Shown here: positions 26,580 to 38,953 of the stretch, piece after piece | How the letters are laid out: every line of letters starts with the position of its first letter | How positions within the stretch are numbered: position 1 is the stretch's first letter | Assembly: GCF_002197845.1 (NCBI RefSeq) | Contig: NZ_NIDE01000009.1 | Coordinates: 62,001-126,000, forward strand | Length of the DNA: 64,000 bases | Direction of reading: 5' to 3' | From: Fimbriiglobus ruber | Lineage (GTDB): Bacteria > Planctomycetota > Planctomycetia > Gemmatales > Gemmataceae | Translations under genes and position numbers: made by a program | Notes under the pieces: generated by a model | Database searches by the model: none | Told to the model about the DNA's origin: nothing | What the model saw: the letters and a program-made list of their open reading frames with translations, nothing else

Positions 26580-27545
26580 ATGAGACGGCGTGGGTTTACG
26601 TTGATCGAATTACTCGTGGTGATCGCGATCATTGCCATCCTGATCGGCCTGCTGTTGCCGGCGGTCCAAAAAGTCCGCGAGGCGGCCGCCCGGGCCAAGT
26701 GCAGCAACAATCTCAAGCAACTCGGCATCGCCATGCACAGCTACCACGACGCCAACGGCGGGCTCCCCGCGATGATGGGGAGCGGGTGCTGCTGGGGGAC
26801 GTGGGTCATCTTGACGTTCCCGTACATCGAGCAAAACGCGATGTACAGCCTGTACCAGAATTGGGGCGGCAGCGACACGGTCAGCTCCAATTTCCCGTCG
26901 GTCGGGGGCGTCGCCCGGTACGCCGCGGCCCCGAACTCGACCAACGTCACTAACCAGCGGCTGTCGACACTGACGTGTCCGAGCGACCAGCCGAACGCGC
27001 CGATCAGCCCGATCACCAACAACAACTACGCAGTGTGCGGGGGTAACGGGGGGACGTACAAGACGGCCGGCCCGGCCCCCACGCCGGCCGGGTATTCGCT
27101 CATGGCCGGGATGTTCGACGGCTCCTCGCCCGCGAATACGGTCGGTGCGACCGTCGTTCAGACCGGCAGAAAGATCAGGCTGACCGACGTGACCGATGGG
27201 CTCACCAACACGGTCATGGTGGCCGAAGTTCTGGAGGGACAGGGCAGCGACCTGCGGGGGTTCATTTGGTGGGGGGACGCGAGCGCGTTCAGCACCTACT
27301 ACCCGCCGAACACCACGTCGCCCGACTTGATCTACACCACCGGGTACTGCAACAGCCAGCCGACGCAGGGCTTGCCGTGCTCGGGCGCCGGCGGGGCGCA
27401 TTTTTCCGCCCGGAGTCGGCACACCGGCGGCGTGAACGTGACCCTCGGGGACGCCAGCGTTCGGTTCGTCACCAACTCGGTCGACCCGAACACGTGGATG
27501 TGGATGGGCCCGATCAGTGACGGTGTTGTGATCAACCTCAACTAA
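26580..27545 (+). CDS. DUF1559 prepilin-like protein
   Basis: A 321-aa protein with the full family layout: leader [20 protein letters not shown] with a prepilin peptidase-type site before Phe, VREAAARAKCSNNLKQLGIAMHSYHDANG, a CPSD block, TDGLTNTVMVAEV, and the C-terminal HTGGVNVTLGDASVRFV signature. The leader should form the pilin-like helix used for export and assembly. The ATG at 26580 has GGAGG upstream; an open frame from 26529 has no such site. It is preceded by a lipoprotein gene and followed by a strong terminator. Confidence 0.92.
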   Translation: MRRRGFTLIELLVVIAIIAILIGLLLPAVQKVREAAARAKCSNNLKQLGIAMHSYHDANGGLPAMMGSGCCWGTWVILTFPYIEQNAMYSLYQNWGGSDTVSSNFPSVGGVARYAAAPNSTNVTNQRLSTLTCPSDQPNAPISPITNNNYAVCGGNGGTYKTAGPAPTPAGYSLMAGMFDGSSPANTVGATVVQTGRKIRLTDVTDGLTNTVMVAEVLEGQGSDLRGFIWWGDASAFSTYYPPNTTSPDLIYTTGYCNSQPTQGLPCSGAGGAHFSARSRHTGGVNVTLGDASVRFVTNSVDPNTWMWMGPISDGVVINLN

Positions 27546-27880
27546 CCGGGCACGCGCGCCGGTGGCGAAACGCGGTCGCGGCGGGTTTGCTCATCGGACC
27601 CGCCGCGACCGCGTGATTCTTTTCACCCCACGATTCCCACCCGATTCCGGTTCGGCCGGGGCACCCTTTCCCCGGCAGGCGGCGTTTCCGTGCCCGCCGG
27701 CCCCGGTCCCGACCGCGGTTTTCGCGCATTTGCCCTCCCCTATCCGCTCACGTTTTGCGTATCTTTCTCTAAACTGGTACTTCCCGCCTCGCCTGGCTTT
27801 TCCGAGCGCCGCACCCGCGAACGATCTCTATCGTTCCGCTCTTCCGCCCGCGGCCCGGCACGACCGACCCGGAGACGACG
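27546..27880. other. Intergenic region: terminator then leader of the cytochrome block
   Basis: The first 70 bp hold a rho-independent-type terminator. The rest is C-rich and upstream of the seven-gene block; GGAGACGACG lies just before its first ATG. No clear promoter was seen. Confidence 0.5.
27571..27613 (+). terminator. Strong intrinsic terminator after the DUF1559 gene
   Basis: A perfect 16-bp stem (CGCGGTCGCGGCGGGT with its complement) and 11-nt loop is followed by TGATTCTTTT, 25 bp after the stop codon. Confidence 0.8.
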
Positions 27881-30800
27881 ATGCGTTTCGGCCGATGGGC
27901 CTTCTGGATCGCTGTGGCGTTGACGATCACCGCCGGCATTTGGACCGCCGACATCAATGCCCGCCCCGACGTGGCGAAACCGGCCCCCGCGATTGGCGGA
28001 CTGGTACCCGAGAACCTCGCGCGGGGGAAAGCGGCCACCGCCTCGTCTTCTCAAAGTGAGGAGCACGCCCCGAGCATGGGCGTGGACGGCAACGCCGATT
28101 CGCGCTGGTGCGCCGACGGCGGTTCGGTGCCGCAGTGGTTCCAGGTCGACCTCGGCAAGCCGGAAGACCTGACCGGCTGCCGGGTGACGTGGGAGATGGA
28201 CCAGAAGGCGTATCTGTACACGATCGAGGGATCGGCCGACGCGAAGGTGTGGAAGCCGCTCGCCGGGTCGACCGACGGTAAGCTCACGACCCAGATTCAA
28301 ACGCACAAGTTCACCGCGACCGGGATTCGCTACGTCAAGCTGAACATCACCGAGTTACCCGAAGGGGCGTGGGCCAGCTTTTACGAGCTGGAAGTGTTCG
28401 GTCCCAAGATGGTCCCGGCCGCGAAGTTCGTACCGCCGTCTCCGAAAACGGGCGACCTGCTGAAGACGGTGAAGGCCGCAGCCGGGTTCGACGCGACGAT
28501 CTTCGCGGCCCCGCCCGACATCTCGTACCCGACCTGTCTCGCTGCCGCACCGGACGGCACGCTGTTCGTCGGCGTCGACTTGAACGGGTCGCTCGGGGCC
28601 AAGGCGGGGAAGGGCAAGGTCGTCCGCTGCATCGACACGGACGGCGACGGCAAGGCCGACCAGTTCAACAAATTCTGCGACGTGGAAAGCCCGCGGGGGC
28701 TCTGGTGGGACGACAACACCCTTTACGTCCTCCACCCGCCGTTCGTGACCGCCTACCGCGACACCGATGGCGACGGAGTCGCCGATAAGGTCGAAGACCT
28801 CGTCACCGGCCTCGGGTTCGACCTCAAAACCCGCGGGGCGGACCACACGACGAACGGCTTCCGTTTCGCCATCGACGGCTTTTTCTACATCGCCGTCGGC
28901 GACTACGGGGCGGTGAAGGCAGTCGGCAAAGACGGCCGCACGATCCAACTTCACGGTGGCGGCATCGTCCGCGTCCGCCCGGACGGCTCCGGGCTAGAGA
29001 TTGTCACCCGCGGCCAGCGAAACATCTACGACGTGGCCGTCAGCCCGACGCTCGACCTGTTCACCCGCGACAACACGAACGACGGCGGCGGCTGGGACGT
29101 CCGCCTCTCGCACGGCGTCCCGACCGTCAACTTTGGCTACCCGACCCTGTTCGTGAACTTCCCGGACGAAATCATCCAACCGCTCGCGGACTACGGCGGC
29201 GGCTCGCCGTGCGGCGCTCTGTTCCTGGACGAGCCCGGCTTCCCCAAGGGCTACGGCCACGCGCTCTACTTCTGCGAGTGGGGCCGTAGCCAGGTTTACC
29301 GGCACCCGCTCACGCCGAACGGCGCGACGTGGAAAGTCGGCCAGGAGCCGTTCGTGAACCTCCCGCGGCCGACCGACCTGGACGCGGACGGAACCGGCCA
29401 CTTGTACATCAGCAGTTGGAAAGACGGCGGCTTCGACTTCAGTAACCCGAACGTCGGCTTCGTCGCCCGAGTCACACCCAAGGGGTGGAAGCCTGCCGCG
29501 TTTCCGGACTTGAAGAAGGCGACGGACGACGAACTCGTCACGCACCTCGCGTCCGACAGCCAGGTCCGCCGGACATACGCTCAGCGTGAGATCCTGCGCC
29601 GCGGGGCGAAGGCCGCGTTCTTTGCCGAGAAGCTGACACCGCTCGCGACCGGCGATCAATCACTGTCCGTAAAAGTGGCCGCAATTTTCACGCTTAATCA
29701 ACTTGCTGGCGTCGATACCAAGCCGACCCTCGTAAAACTGACAGCCGACGCCACCGTTCGGGAATATGCCCTTCGGGCACTCGCTGACGCGCCCGAACAC
29801 CGGTCGACCGCGCCAACACAGCCGTTCCTCGACGCCCTCGCCGACCCGAGTCCGCGCGCCCGCACGCAGGCCGTCATCGGTCTCGGCCGCATCGGCAACG
29901 TGGACAACGCCGGCGCTATCCTGCCACTGACGGCCGATTCGGACCCGGTCATTTCACATGTAGCTGTTCAAGCTCTGGTCACGCTGAGGGCGTCTGCCGC
30001 CTGCCTCGCCGCCCTCGACTCGGCCGACACGAAATTGGCGCCGGGCGCTCTCAGAGTGTTGCAAACTCTACACGAGCCGGCAGTGGTAGACGGCCTCATC
30101 ACGCGGCTGAAAGCCACGACGGATACGACTCGGCGGCGCGGCCTCCTCGTCGCGCTCGCCCGGTTGGCGAACAAGGAAGCCACCTGGGACGGCAAGTGGT
30201 GGACGACCCGGCCGGACACGACGGGGCCGTACTACAAGCCGGTCACGTGGGCCGAGAGCCCGAAGATCGCGACCGCGCTGCGGGACGAGGTCGCGAAGGC
30301 CGACGCGGACGGGCTGCGGTGGTTGTTACCGCAACTTATCCGCCACCGGATCGAGATGCCGGAAGTGACGAAGGCGGTGGTCGAACTGGCCCAGAAAGAT
30401 GCCGGCCTCCGCCGCGCGGTCGTCGAGGTGATGGCCGCACGGGCCGCGCCGCCGGCCGAGATGGTGCCGCTGTTCGCCGAAGTCGCGAAGGCGGCCGACG
30501 AATCGCCAGCCGCCCGCGCCACCGCCATCCGCGGGCTGGGCAAGCTGGCCAGCCAGCCGGCCCGGGACGCGCTCGTGGAGGCGCTCACCACAACGGACAA
30601 GTTGCCGAAGGAACTCGAAGCCGCGTGGGCCGAGTTCGCCCGCGACGGGAAGCGGGTGGGGGAGCTGCCGCAGTACACCAAGCTGACGACCGCCGCGGCA
30701 CCCGGGGCCCGCGAACTCGCGTGGGGGGTTATCGCCAGCATCGCCGACCGCAACCTCGGCGACCCGAAGGCCCGCCAAGCCGCGAACGCCGCAGTGAAGG

Positions 30801-31450
30801 ACGCCCTGGCCAAGCCGGACGCCGCCCCCGCGGTCATTAATGCGATCACCCGCCTCGGCCTCACCAGCTTCGCCCCCGATCTCCGCCGGCTTGCTGCCGG
30901 CACGGACGCGCGGGCGGCCGCGGCGAAAGACGCGATGGCCGCGCTCAAGCTGGACGCGGCCGGCGGCGCGAGTGGCCCGTTGGTCGGCACCCTGAAGTAC
31001 GAGGACACGGTCGCCCAGGCGATCAAGATCAAGGGAAGCGCAGACCTCGGTGCGAAGCTCTTCGGGCGCATCGGCTGCGCGAACTGCCACACCGTTTCCA
31101 CGAAAGAGCCGCTTAAGGGGCCGCTGTTGGCCGGGATCACGACCCGGTACAACCGGACCGAACTGCTCGAATCGATCCTCAAGCCGAGCGCGAAAATCGC
31201 CCAGGGCTTCGAGAGCTTCCAGTTCAACCTGTTGAACGGGAAGACGGTCACGGGCTTCATCGTCCGCGAGTCCGGGGCCGAGGTCGAAGTCCGCGACGCG
31301 ACCGGGGCGACGGTCGTGGTGAAAAAAGACGAGATCGACGAGCGGAAACCGGGTAAATTGTCAGTCATGCCCGAAAAGCTCGTGGACGAACTCACCACCA
31401 CGGAACTGGCCTCGATCCTCGCCTACCTGGAATCGTTGAAAACGAAATAG
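27881..31450 (+). CDS. PVC-type cytochrome: discoidin, propeller, HEAT, CxxCH
   Basis: An exported 1189-aa protein. After a signal segment (about residues 5-24) comes an F5/8 type C (discoidin) domain (about 47-172: NLARGKAATASSSQSEEHAP). It is followed by a sorbosone-dehydrogenase-like propeller (about 190-540: IDTDGDGKADQFNKF, RGLWWDDNTLYV), HEAT-like repeats, and a C-terminal cytochrome c domain with GCANCH near residue 1066. This is the 'membrane-bound dehydrogenase/PVC heme-binding' family. A single c-type heme is expected. The discoidin domain suggests binding to a carbohydrate, so oxidation of polysaccharide-derived material outside the cytoplasm is an inference. First gene of a seven-gene co-oriented block. 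Confidence 0.88.
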   Translation: MRFGRWAFWIAVALTITAGIWTADINARPDVAKPAPAIGGLVPENLARGKAATASSSQSEEHAPSMGVDGNADSRWCADGGSVPQWFQVDLGKPEDLTGCRVTWEMDQKAYLYTIEGSADAKVWKPLAGSTDGKLTTQIQTHKFTATGIRYVKLNITELPEGAWASFYELEVFGPKMVPAAKFVPPSPKTGDLLKTVKAAAGFDATIFAAPPDISYPTCLAAAPDGTLFVGVDLNGSLGAKAGKGKVVRCIDTDGDGKADQFNKFCDVESPRGLWWDDNTLYVLHPPFVTAYRDTDGDGVADKVEDLVTGLGFDLKTRGADHTTNGFRFAIDGFFYIAVGDYGAVKAVGKDGRTIQLHGGGIVRVRPDGSGLEIVTRGQRNIYDVAVSPTLDLFTRDNTNDGGGWDVRLSHGVPTVNFGYPTLFVNFPDEIIQPLADYGGGSPCGALFLDEPGFPKGYGHALYFCEWGRSQVYRHPLTPNGATWKVGQEPFVNLPRPTDLDADGTGHLYISSWKDGGFDFSNPNVGFVARVTPKGWKPAAFPDLKKATDDELVTHLASDSQVRRTYAQREILRRGAKAAFFAEKLTPLATGDQSLSVKVAAIFTLNQLAGVDTKPTLVKLTADATVREYALRALADAPEHRSTAPTQPFLDALADPSPRARTQAVIGLGRIGNVDNAGAILPLTADSDPVISHVAVQALVTLRASAACLAALDSADTKLAPGALRVLQTLHEPAVVDGLITRLKATTDTTRRRGLLVALARLANKEATWDGKWWTTRPDTTGPYYKPVTWAESPKIATALRDEVAKADADGLRWLLPQLIRHRIEMPEVTKAVVELAQKDAGLRRAVVEVMAARAAPPAEMVPLFAEVAKAADESPAARATAIRGLGKLASQPARDALVEALTTTDKLPKELEAAWAEFARDGKRVGELPQYTKLTTAAAPGARELAWGVIASIADRNLGDPKARQAANAAVKDALAKPDAAPAVINAITRLGLTSFAPDLRRLAAGTDARAAAAKDAMAALKLDAAGGASGPLVGTLKYEDTVAQAIKIKGSADLGAKLFGRIGCANCHTVSTKEPLKGPLLAGITTRYNRTELLESILKPSAKIAQGFESFQFNLLNGKTVTGFIVRESGAEVEVRDATGATVVVKKDEIDERKPGKLSVMPEKLVDELTTTELASILAYLESLKTK

Positions 31451-31459
31451 TCATAATTA

Positions 31460-31547
31460 GCCACGGATTAACACGGATAAACACGGATCAGAAAAATCAG
31501 TAGTTAAATTCTTTTCTGATCCGTGTTTATCCGTGTTAATCCGTGGC
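31460..31547. repeat. Perfect 36-bp inverted repeat with 16-nt loop
   Basis: The left arm 31460-31495 (GCCACGGATTAACACGGA...) is the exact reverse complement of 31512-31547. Each arm contains three CACGGAT units about 10 bp apart. It separates the PVC cytochrome gene from the PSCyt1 gene and would fold into a very stable hairpin in RNA. Confidence 0.92.
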
Positions 31548-31592
31548 GGATTTGGTTTCGCGACTGCCTCCTACCGAATGCGGTCTCCTGCC

Positions 31593-34655
<3,063 letters not shown>

Positions 34656-34663
34656 AAGAATTA

Positions 34664-34749
34664 GCCACGGATGAACACGGATAAACACGGATCAGAAAAG
34701 AGAAAAGAGTTCGATTTGTTTTTTACTCGGATCCGTGTTCATCCGTGGC
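34664..34749. repeat. 19-bp inverted repeat with CACGGAT units
   Basis: Left arm GCCACGGATGAACACGGAT (34664-34682) is the exact complement of 34731-34749. An extra CACGGAT unit follows the left arm. It lies between the first PSCyt1 gene and the first DUF1501 gene, its right arm ending 26 bp before the ATG. Confidence 0.9.
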
Positions 34750-34774
34750 AAGATTTGGAATGGGAGAGCGGGAC

Positions 34775-36211
34775 ATGATGTTTGACCTACGTGGCCTCGA
34801 TCGGCTGAACCGCCGGACGTTTTTGACTCGCTCGGCCGCGGGCATCGGCCTGGCCGCGCTCGGGTCGCTGGTCGCCGACGAGGCGCGGGGGGCGGTGGCG
34901 GGGTTGCCGCACTTCAAGCCGAAGGCCAAGCGCGTCATCTACCTGTTCCAGTCCGGCGCGCCGTCGCAGATGGACCTGTTCGACTACAAGCCGAATCTGA
35001 AGGCCCGGCACGGGGAAAACCTGCCGGACAGCATCCGCATGGGTCAGCGGCTCACCGGGATGACGGCTGGGCAGAGCAAGTTTCCGGTCGCGCCGTCGAT
35101 CTTCAAGTTCGCCCAACATGGCAATAGCGGGCACTGGATGTGTGAACTGCTGCCGCACACGGCGAAGTGGGCCGACTCGATCGCCGTCGTCAAGTCGATG
35201 CAGACCAGTGCGATCAACCACGATCCGGCGGTCACATTCTTCCAGACCGGCCAGGAACTCGCCGGCCGGCCCAGCATCGGGTCGTGGCTGTCGTATGGAC
35301 TCGGCAGCGAAAACAAGGATTTGCCGGCTTACGTCGTCCTGACTTCTCGCGGGTCCGGTCGGCCGGACGACCAACCGCTCTACGACCGTCTCTGGGGGAG
35401 TGGGTTCCTGCCGACGCAACACCAGGGCGTCAAGTTGCGGAACCAGGGCGATCCGGTCCTCTACCTGTCCGACCCGCCCGGCGTCGACCGCGCCCTCCGC
35501 CGCGACATGCTCGATGACCTGGGTGAACTGAACAAGATGAAGTTCGCCACCGCGGGCGACCCCGAGATCGCCACCCGCGTCGCGCAGTACGAGATGGCGT
35601 TCCGGATGCAAACCAGTGTCCCGGACCTGATCAACGTGGGCAAGGAAGATCAGAAGACGCTCGACCAGTACGGCCCCGAGGTCAAGCGCCCCGGGAGCTA
35701 CGCCTATAACTGCCTCCTCGCCCGGCGACTGGCCGAGAGGGGCGTGCGGTTCGTGCAGCTCTTCCACATGGGCTGGGACCACCACGGGGGTCTGCCGACC
35801 GCCCTCCGCGGCCAATGCCGGGACACCGACCAGCCCACCGCTGCCCTCCTTGCAGACCTCAAGAACCGCGGGTTGCTCGACGACACGCTGATCGTCTGGG
35901 GCGGTGAGTTCGGCCGGACGGTCTACAGCCAGGGCAGCCTCACCGCGACCGATTACGGCCGCGACCACCACCCGCGTTGCTTCACCGTCTGGCTGGCCGG
36001 CGGTGGCGTGAAGGGCGGCGTCAGCCACGGGGAAACGGACGATTACTGCTACAATGTCACCAAGGATCCGGTCAGCGTCCACGACCTCCACGCCACGATC
36101 CTGCACCTGCTCGGCATCGACCACGAAAAACTGACGTTCAAGTTCCAGGGGCTCGACGCCCGGCTCACCGGCGTCGAACCGTCCAAGGTTGTGAAGGCGC
36201 TCCTGGCGTGA
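34775..36211 (+). CDS. DUF1501 protein with Tat signal (first copy)
   Basis: A 478-aa protein. The N-terminus holds a twin-arginine signal, [20 protein letters not shown] (Arg13-Arg14), so it is exported folded, perhaps with a bound cofactor or metal. The body [58 protein letters not shown] and [23 protein letters not shown] are the signatures of DUF1501, a family distantly related to the alkaline phosphatase/sulfatase fold. It is paired with the upstream PSCyt1 gene. GGGAGAGCGGG precedes the chosen ATG. Confidence 0.92.
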   Translation: MMFDLRGLDRLNRRTFLTRSAAGIGLAALGSLVADEARGAVAGLPHFKPKAKRVIYLFQSGAPSQMDLFDYKPNLKARHGENLPDSIRMGQRLTGMTAGQSKFPVAPSIFKFAQHGNSGHWMCELLPHTAKWADSIAVVKSMQTSAINHDPAVTFFQTGQELAGRPSIGSWLSYGLGSENKDLPAYVVLTSRGSGRPDDQPLYDRLWGSGFLPTQHQGVKLRNQGDPVLYLSDPPGVDRALRRDMLDDLGELNKMKFATAGDPEIATRVAQYEMAFRMQTSVPDLINVGKEDQKTLDQYGPEVKRPGSYAYNCLLARRLAERGVRFVQLFHMGWDHHGGLPTALRGQCRDTDQPTAALLADLKNRGLLDDTLIVWGGEFGRTVYSQGSLTATDYGRDHHPRCFTVWLAGGGVKGGVSHGETDDYCYNVTKDPVSVHDLHATILHLLGIDHEKLTFKFQGLDARLTGVEPSKVVKALLA

Positions 36212-36279
36212 TGTCCGTAGGCCGTGTGCGATTAGACATGATGATCGTTTATCCTGCCGGCGTTCCATTCGAGGGCCGT

Positions 36280-38832
36280 ATGATCCGACCTTCCGCGCTC
36301 CTCATCCTTGCCGTGTTCCTCGTCGCCCCCGTCGCTCGTGCGGCCGAGCCCGTTCCGCCGGACCACGCGGCGAAGATGGCGGCGAGCCAGCAATTGTTTA
36401 AAGAGAAGGTGCGCCCGTTCCTCGAAAAGAACTGCCTCGAATGCCACGGCGCGACGGGCGGGAAGATCAAGGGCGGGTTCAACATCGCGACCCGCGACCT
36501 ACTCCTCAAGGGCGGCGAACGCGGCGTATCAGTCATCCCGGGCAAGGGGCGGCAGAGCCCGCTCGTGAAGTTCGTCGCCCGCGAAGACGAACCGCACATG
36601 CCGCCCAAGAAGCCGATGCCGCCGGAAGCGATCGAACTCCTCGCGCAGTGGATCGACTCGGGGGCCGCTTACGACAAAGCACTGGTCGAGGGCGCGGCCG
36701 TCGGCGCCAAGAAGCCGCTCGTCGTCACGGAAAAGGACAAACAATATTGGGCGTACCGGCCCCTCCAGACGATCGCACCGCCGACGGTGAAAGCTGCGGA
36801 ATGGGCGCGCACTCCGATCGACACGTTCCTGCTCGCGAAGATGGAAGCCACGGGCGTGGTGCCGGCCGCGGATGCCGATAAGCGCACACTCATCCGCCGC
36901 GTCACCTTCGACCTGACCGGCTTGCCGCCCACACCGCAGGATGTCGAGGCGTTCGTCAGCGACCCGTCGCCGACCGCTTACGAGAAGGTGGTCGATCGGT
37001 TGTTGGCGTCGCCCCGATTCGGCGAGCGGTGGGCCCGCCACTGGCTCGACCCGGCCCGGTACGCCGAGAGCCACGGCTTTGAACATGACTACTTCCGACC
37101 CCACGCCTATCACTACCGCGACTTCGTCATCAAGGCGCTGAACGCGGACATGCCCTACGACCAGTTCGTCCGCTGGCAGATCGCCGGGGACGAACTCGCC
37201 CCGGGCGACGCACTCGCGCTGGCCGCGACCGGCTTCCTCGGCGCCGGCGTCTACCCGACCCAGATCACCAACAGCGAAGCCGAGCGCATCCGCTACGACG
37301 CGATGGACGACATGCTCGCGACGACTGGCTATGCCGTCCTCGCGCTCACCGTCGCATGCGCCCGCTGCCACGACCACAAATACGACCCCATCCCGACCCG
37401 CGACTACTATCGAATGTTGGCGGCGTTCACTACGACCGTGCGGAGCGAAGTGGATGTCGACCTGGGCACGCCCGCCGAGAAACAGGCAGCCAAGGAGTTT
37501 GAAGCGAAGCTCAAGCCGGTGACCGACGAGTTGAAGACGTTTGAGGAGAAAGAACTGGTCGGCCGCTTCGCCGCATGGGTAGCGGAGCAGGTCAAGAAAG
37601 GCGAGAAATTGCCGAAGGTCACCGACGCCAAGGTGGCAAAGCCGCTCCAGACGGTGTGGGAGGGGAAACAGCCGGTCGACAAACTCCCCAAGCCGGAGCG
37701 CGACGCCCTACTGAAGTGGTACGCCCCGCAGGACGCCGAATGGAAAGCACGGGACGCCAAGGTGAAGGCCGTTGAAAAGACGCGGCCGAAATCGACGGTG
37801 GTGAAAATCCAGGCGTGTACCGAAGGGCTCAAGCCCATGCGGCACCACACGGCCGACGGCTCGATCCCGGACTTTTACCCCGAGACTTACGTCCTCAAGC
37901 GAGGGGACGCCGGGCAGAAAGACGGCGTCGCCACGCAGGGGTTCTTGCAACTTCTGTCCCGGGCTCCGGACGGCGAGGTCCACTGGATCACGGCAAAGCC
38001 GAGCGGCGCGCACTCGTCGTTCCGCCGGACCGGGATGGCGAAGTGGCTGACCGACACGGACACCGGCGCCGGCGCCCTGGCCGCCCGTGTGATCGTGAAC
38101 CGACTCTGGCACCACCACTTCGGCCGCGGGATCGTGTCCACCGTGAACGACTTCGGCCTCCAGGGCGACCCGCCCACGCACCCAGAACTACTGGAGTGGT
38201 TGGCGAACGACCTCGTGCGGAACGGCTGGTCCCTCAAGCACATGCACAAGTTGATCGTGACCAGCCGCGCGTACCAACTCGGCGGCGCGGCCACGCCGAC
38301 CGCGCTGAAGGCCGACCCGGACAACAAGCTCTGGTCGCACCGCCCGAAGCGGCGACTGGAAGCCGAGGCGATCCGCGACAACCTCCTCGCCGTCGGTGGA
38401 GTCCTTGATGAGACCATGTACGGTCCTGGTACGCTCGACCAGGGGATGCGGCGGCGGAGCATTTACTTCACCGTGCAACGCAGTCAGCTCATCCCGATGC
38501 TTCAAGTCTTCGATTGGCCGGACACGCTGACTAGTGCCAGTGCCCGGTCGACGACCGTGGTGGCCCCGCAGGCGCTGCTGTTTCTGAATAACGGCGCCGT
38601 TCGCGGGTGGGCGGCCGGGTTCGCTACGAGACTCAAGCCGGCCGCCGAGAAGGGACTGCCCGCCGCGGTGGATGCGGCTTACCGCATCGCGTTCGGGCGC
38701 CTGCCGACTTTGACCGAGACCGAGGCGGGCGTCGCATTCCTGACGGCCAAGAAGAGCAAAGGCATGGATGCGGCGCTCGGGGAGTACGCGCTCGTGCTGA
38801 TGAGCCTCAACGAGTTCATTTACGTGGATTAA
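36280..38832 (+). CDS. PSCyt1-DUF1549-DUF1553 protein (second copy)
   Basis: An 850-aa paralog of the 31.6-kb protein, shorter because most of the central insert is missing. Signal peptide MIRPSALLILAVFLVAPVAR, cytochrome motif CLECHG (Cys52, Cys55, His56), DUF1549 with PIDTFLLAKMEATGVVPAAD and CARCHDHKYDPIPTRDYYRM, and DUF1553 with RVIVNRLWHHHFGRGIV. The ATG at 36280 has GAGGG upstream and begins the signal peptide; the open frame running back to 35977 overlaps DUF1501 in another frame and is not coding. The likely partner is a DUF1501 protein, but here an Rpn-like gene intervenes before the next one. Confidence 0.92.
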   Translation: MIRPSALLILAVFLVAPVARAAEPVPPDHAAKMAASQQLFKEKVRPFLEKNCLECHGATGGKIKGGFNIATRDLLLKGGERGVSVIPGKGRQSPLVKFVAREDEPHMPPKKPMPPEAIELLAQWIDSGAAYDKALVEGAAVGAKKPLVVTEKDKQYWAYRPLQTIAPPTVKAAEWARTPIDTFLLAKMEATGVVPAADADKRTLIRRVTFDLTGLPPTPQDVEAFVSDPSPTAYEKVVDRLLASPRFGERWARHWLDPARYAESHGFEHDYFRPHAYHYRDFVIKALNADMPYDQFVRWQIAGDELAPGDALALAATGFLGAGVYPTQITNSEAERIRYDAMDDMLATTGYAVLALTVACARCHDHKYDPIPTRDYYRMLAAFTTTVRSEVDVDLGTPAEKQAAKEFEAKLKPVTDELKTFEEKELVGRFAAWVAEQVKKGEKLPKVTDAKVAKPLQTVWEGKQPVDKLPKPERDALLKWYAPQDAEWKARDAKVKAVEKTRPKSTVVKIQACTEGLKPMRHHTADGSIPDFYPETYVLKRGDAGQKDGVATQGFLQLLSRAPDGEVHWITAKPSGAHSSFRRTGMAKWLTDTDTGAGALAARVIVNRLWHHHFGRGIVSTVNDFGLQGDPPTHPELLEWLANDLVRNGWSLKHMHKLIVTSRAYQLGGAATPTALKADPDNKLWSHRPKRRLEAEAIRDNLLAVGGVLDETMYGPGTLDQGMRRRSIYFTVQRSQLIPMLQVFDWPDTLTSASARSTTVVAPQALLFLNNGAVRGWAAGFATRLKPAAEKGLPAAVDAAYRIAFGRLPTLTETEAGVAFLTAKKSKGMDAALGEYALVLMSLNEFIYVD

Positions 38833-38953
38833 CTCTCAACAGGCATAACGCGACGGAAACGGGCGCCCGCTAATCGGAGCCTGTCAATTATCGCGGCATA
38901 GAGTACGGTACACCCGCTAGTGGGCTTGGACGACGTAGCAGGAGACTCTGTTC

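Noticed and set aside
34787-36268. 493-codon minus-strand open frame
   Set aside because: Shadow of the DUF1501 gene on the plus strand, which carries a Tat signal and all family motifs.
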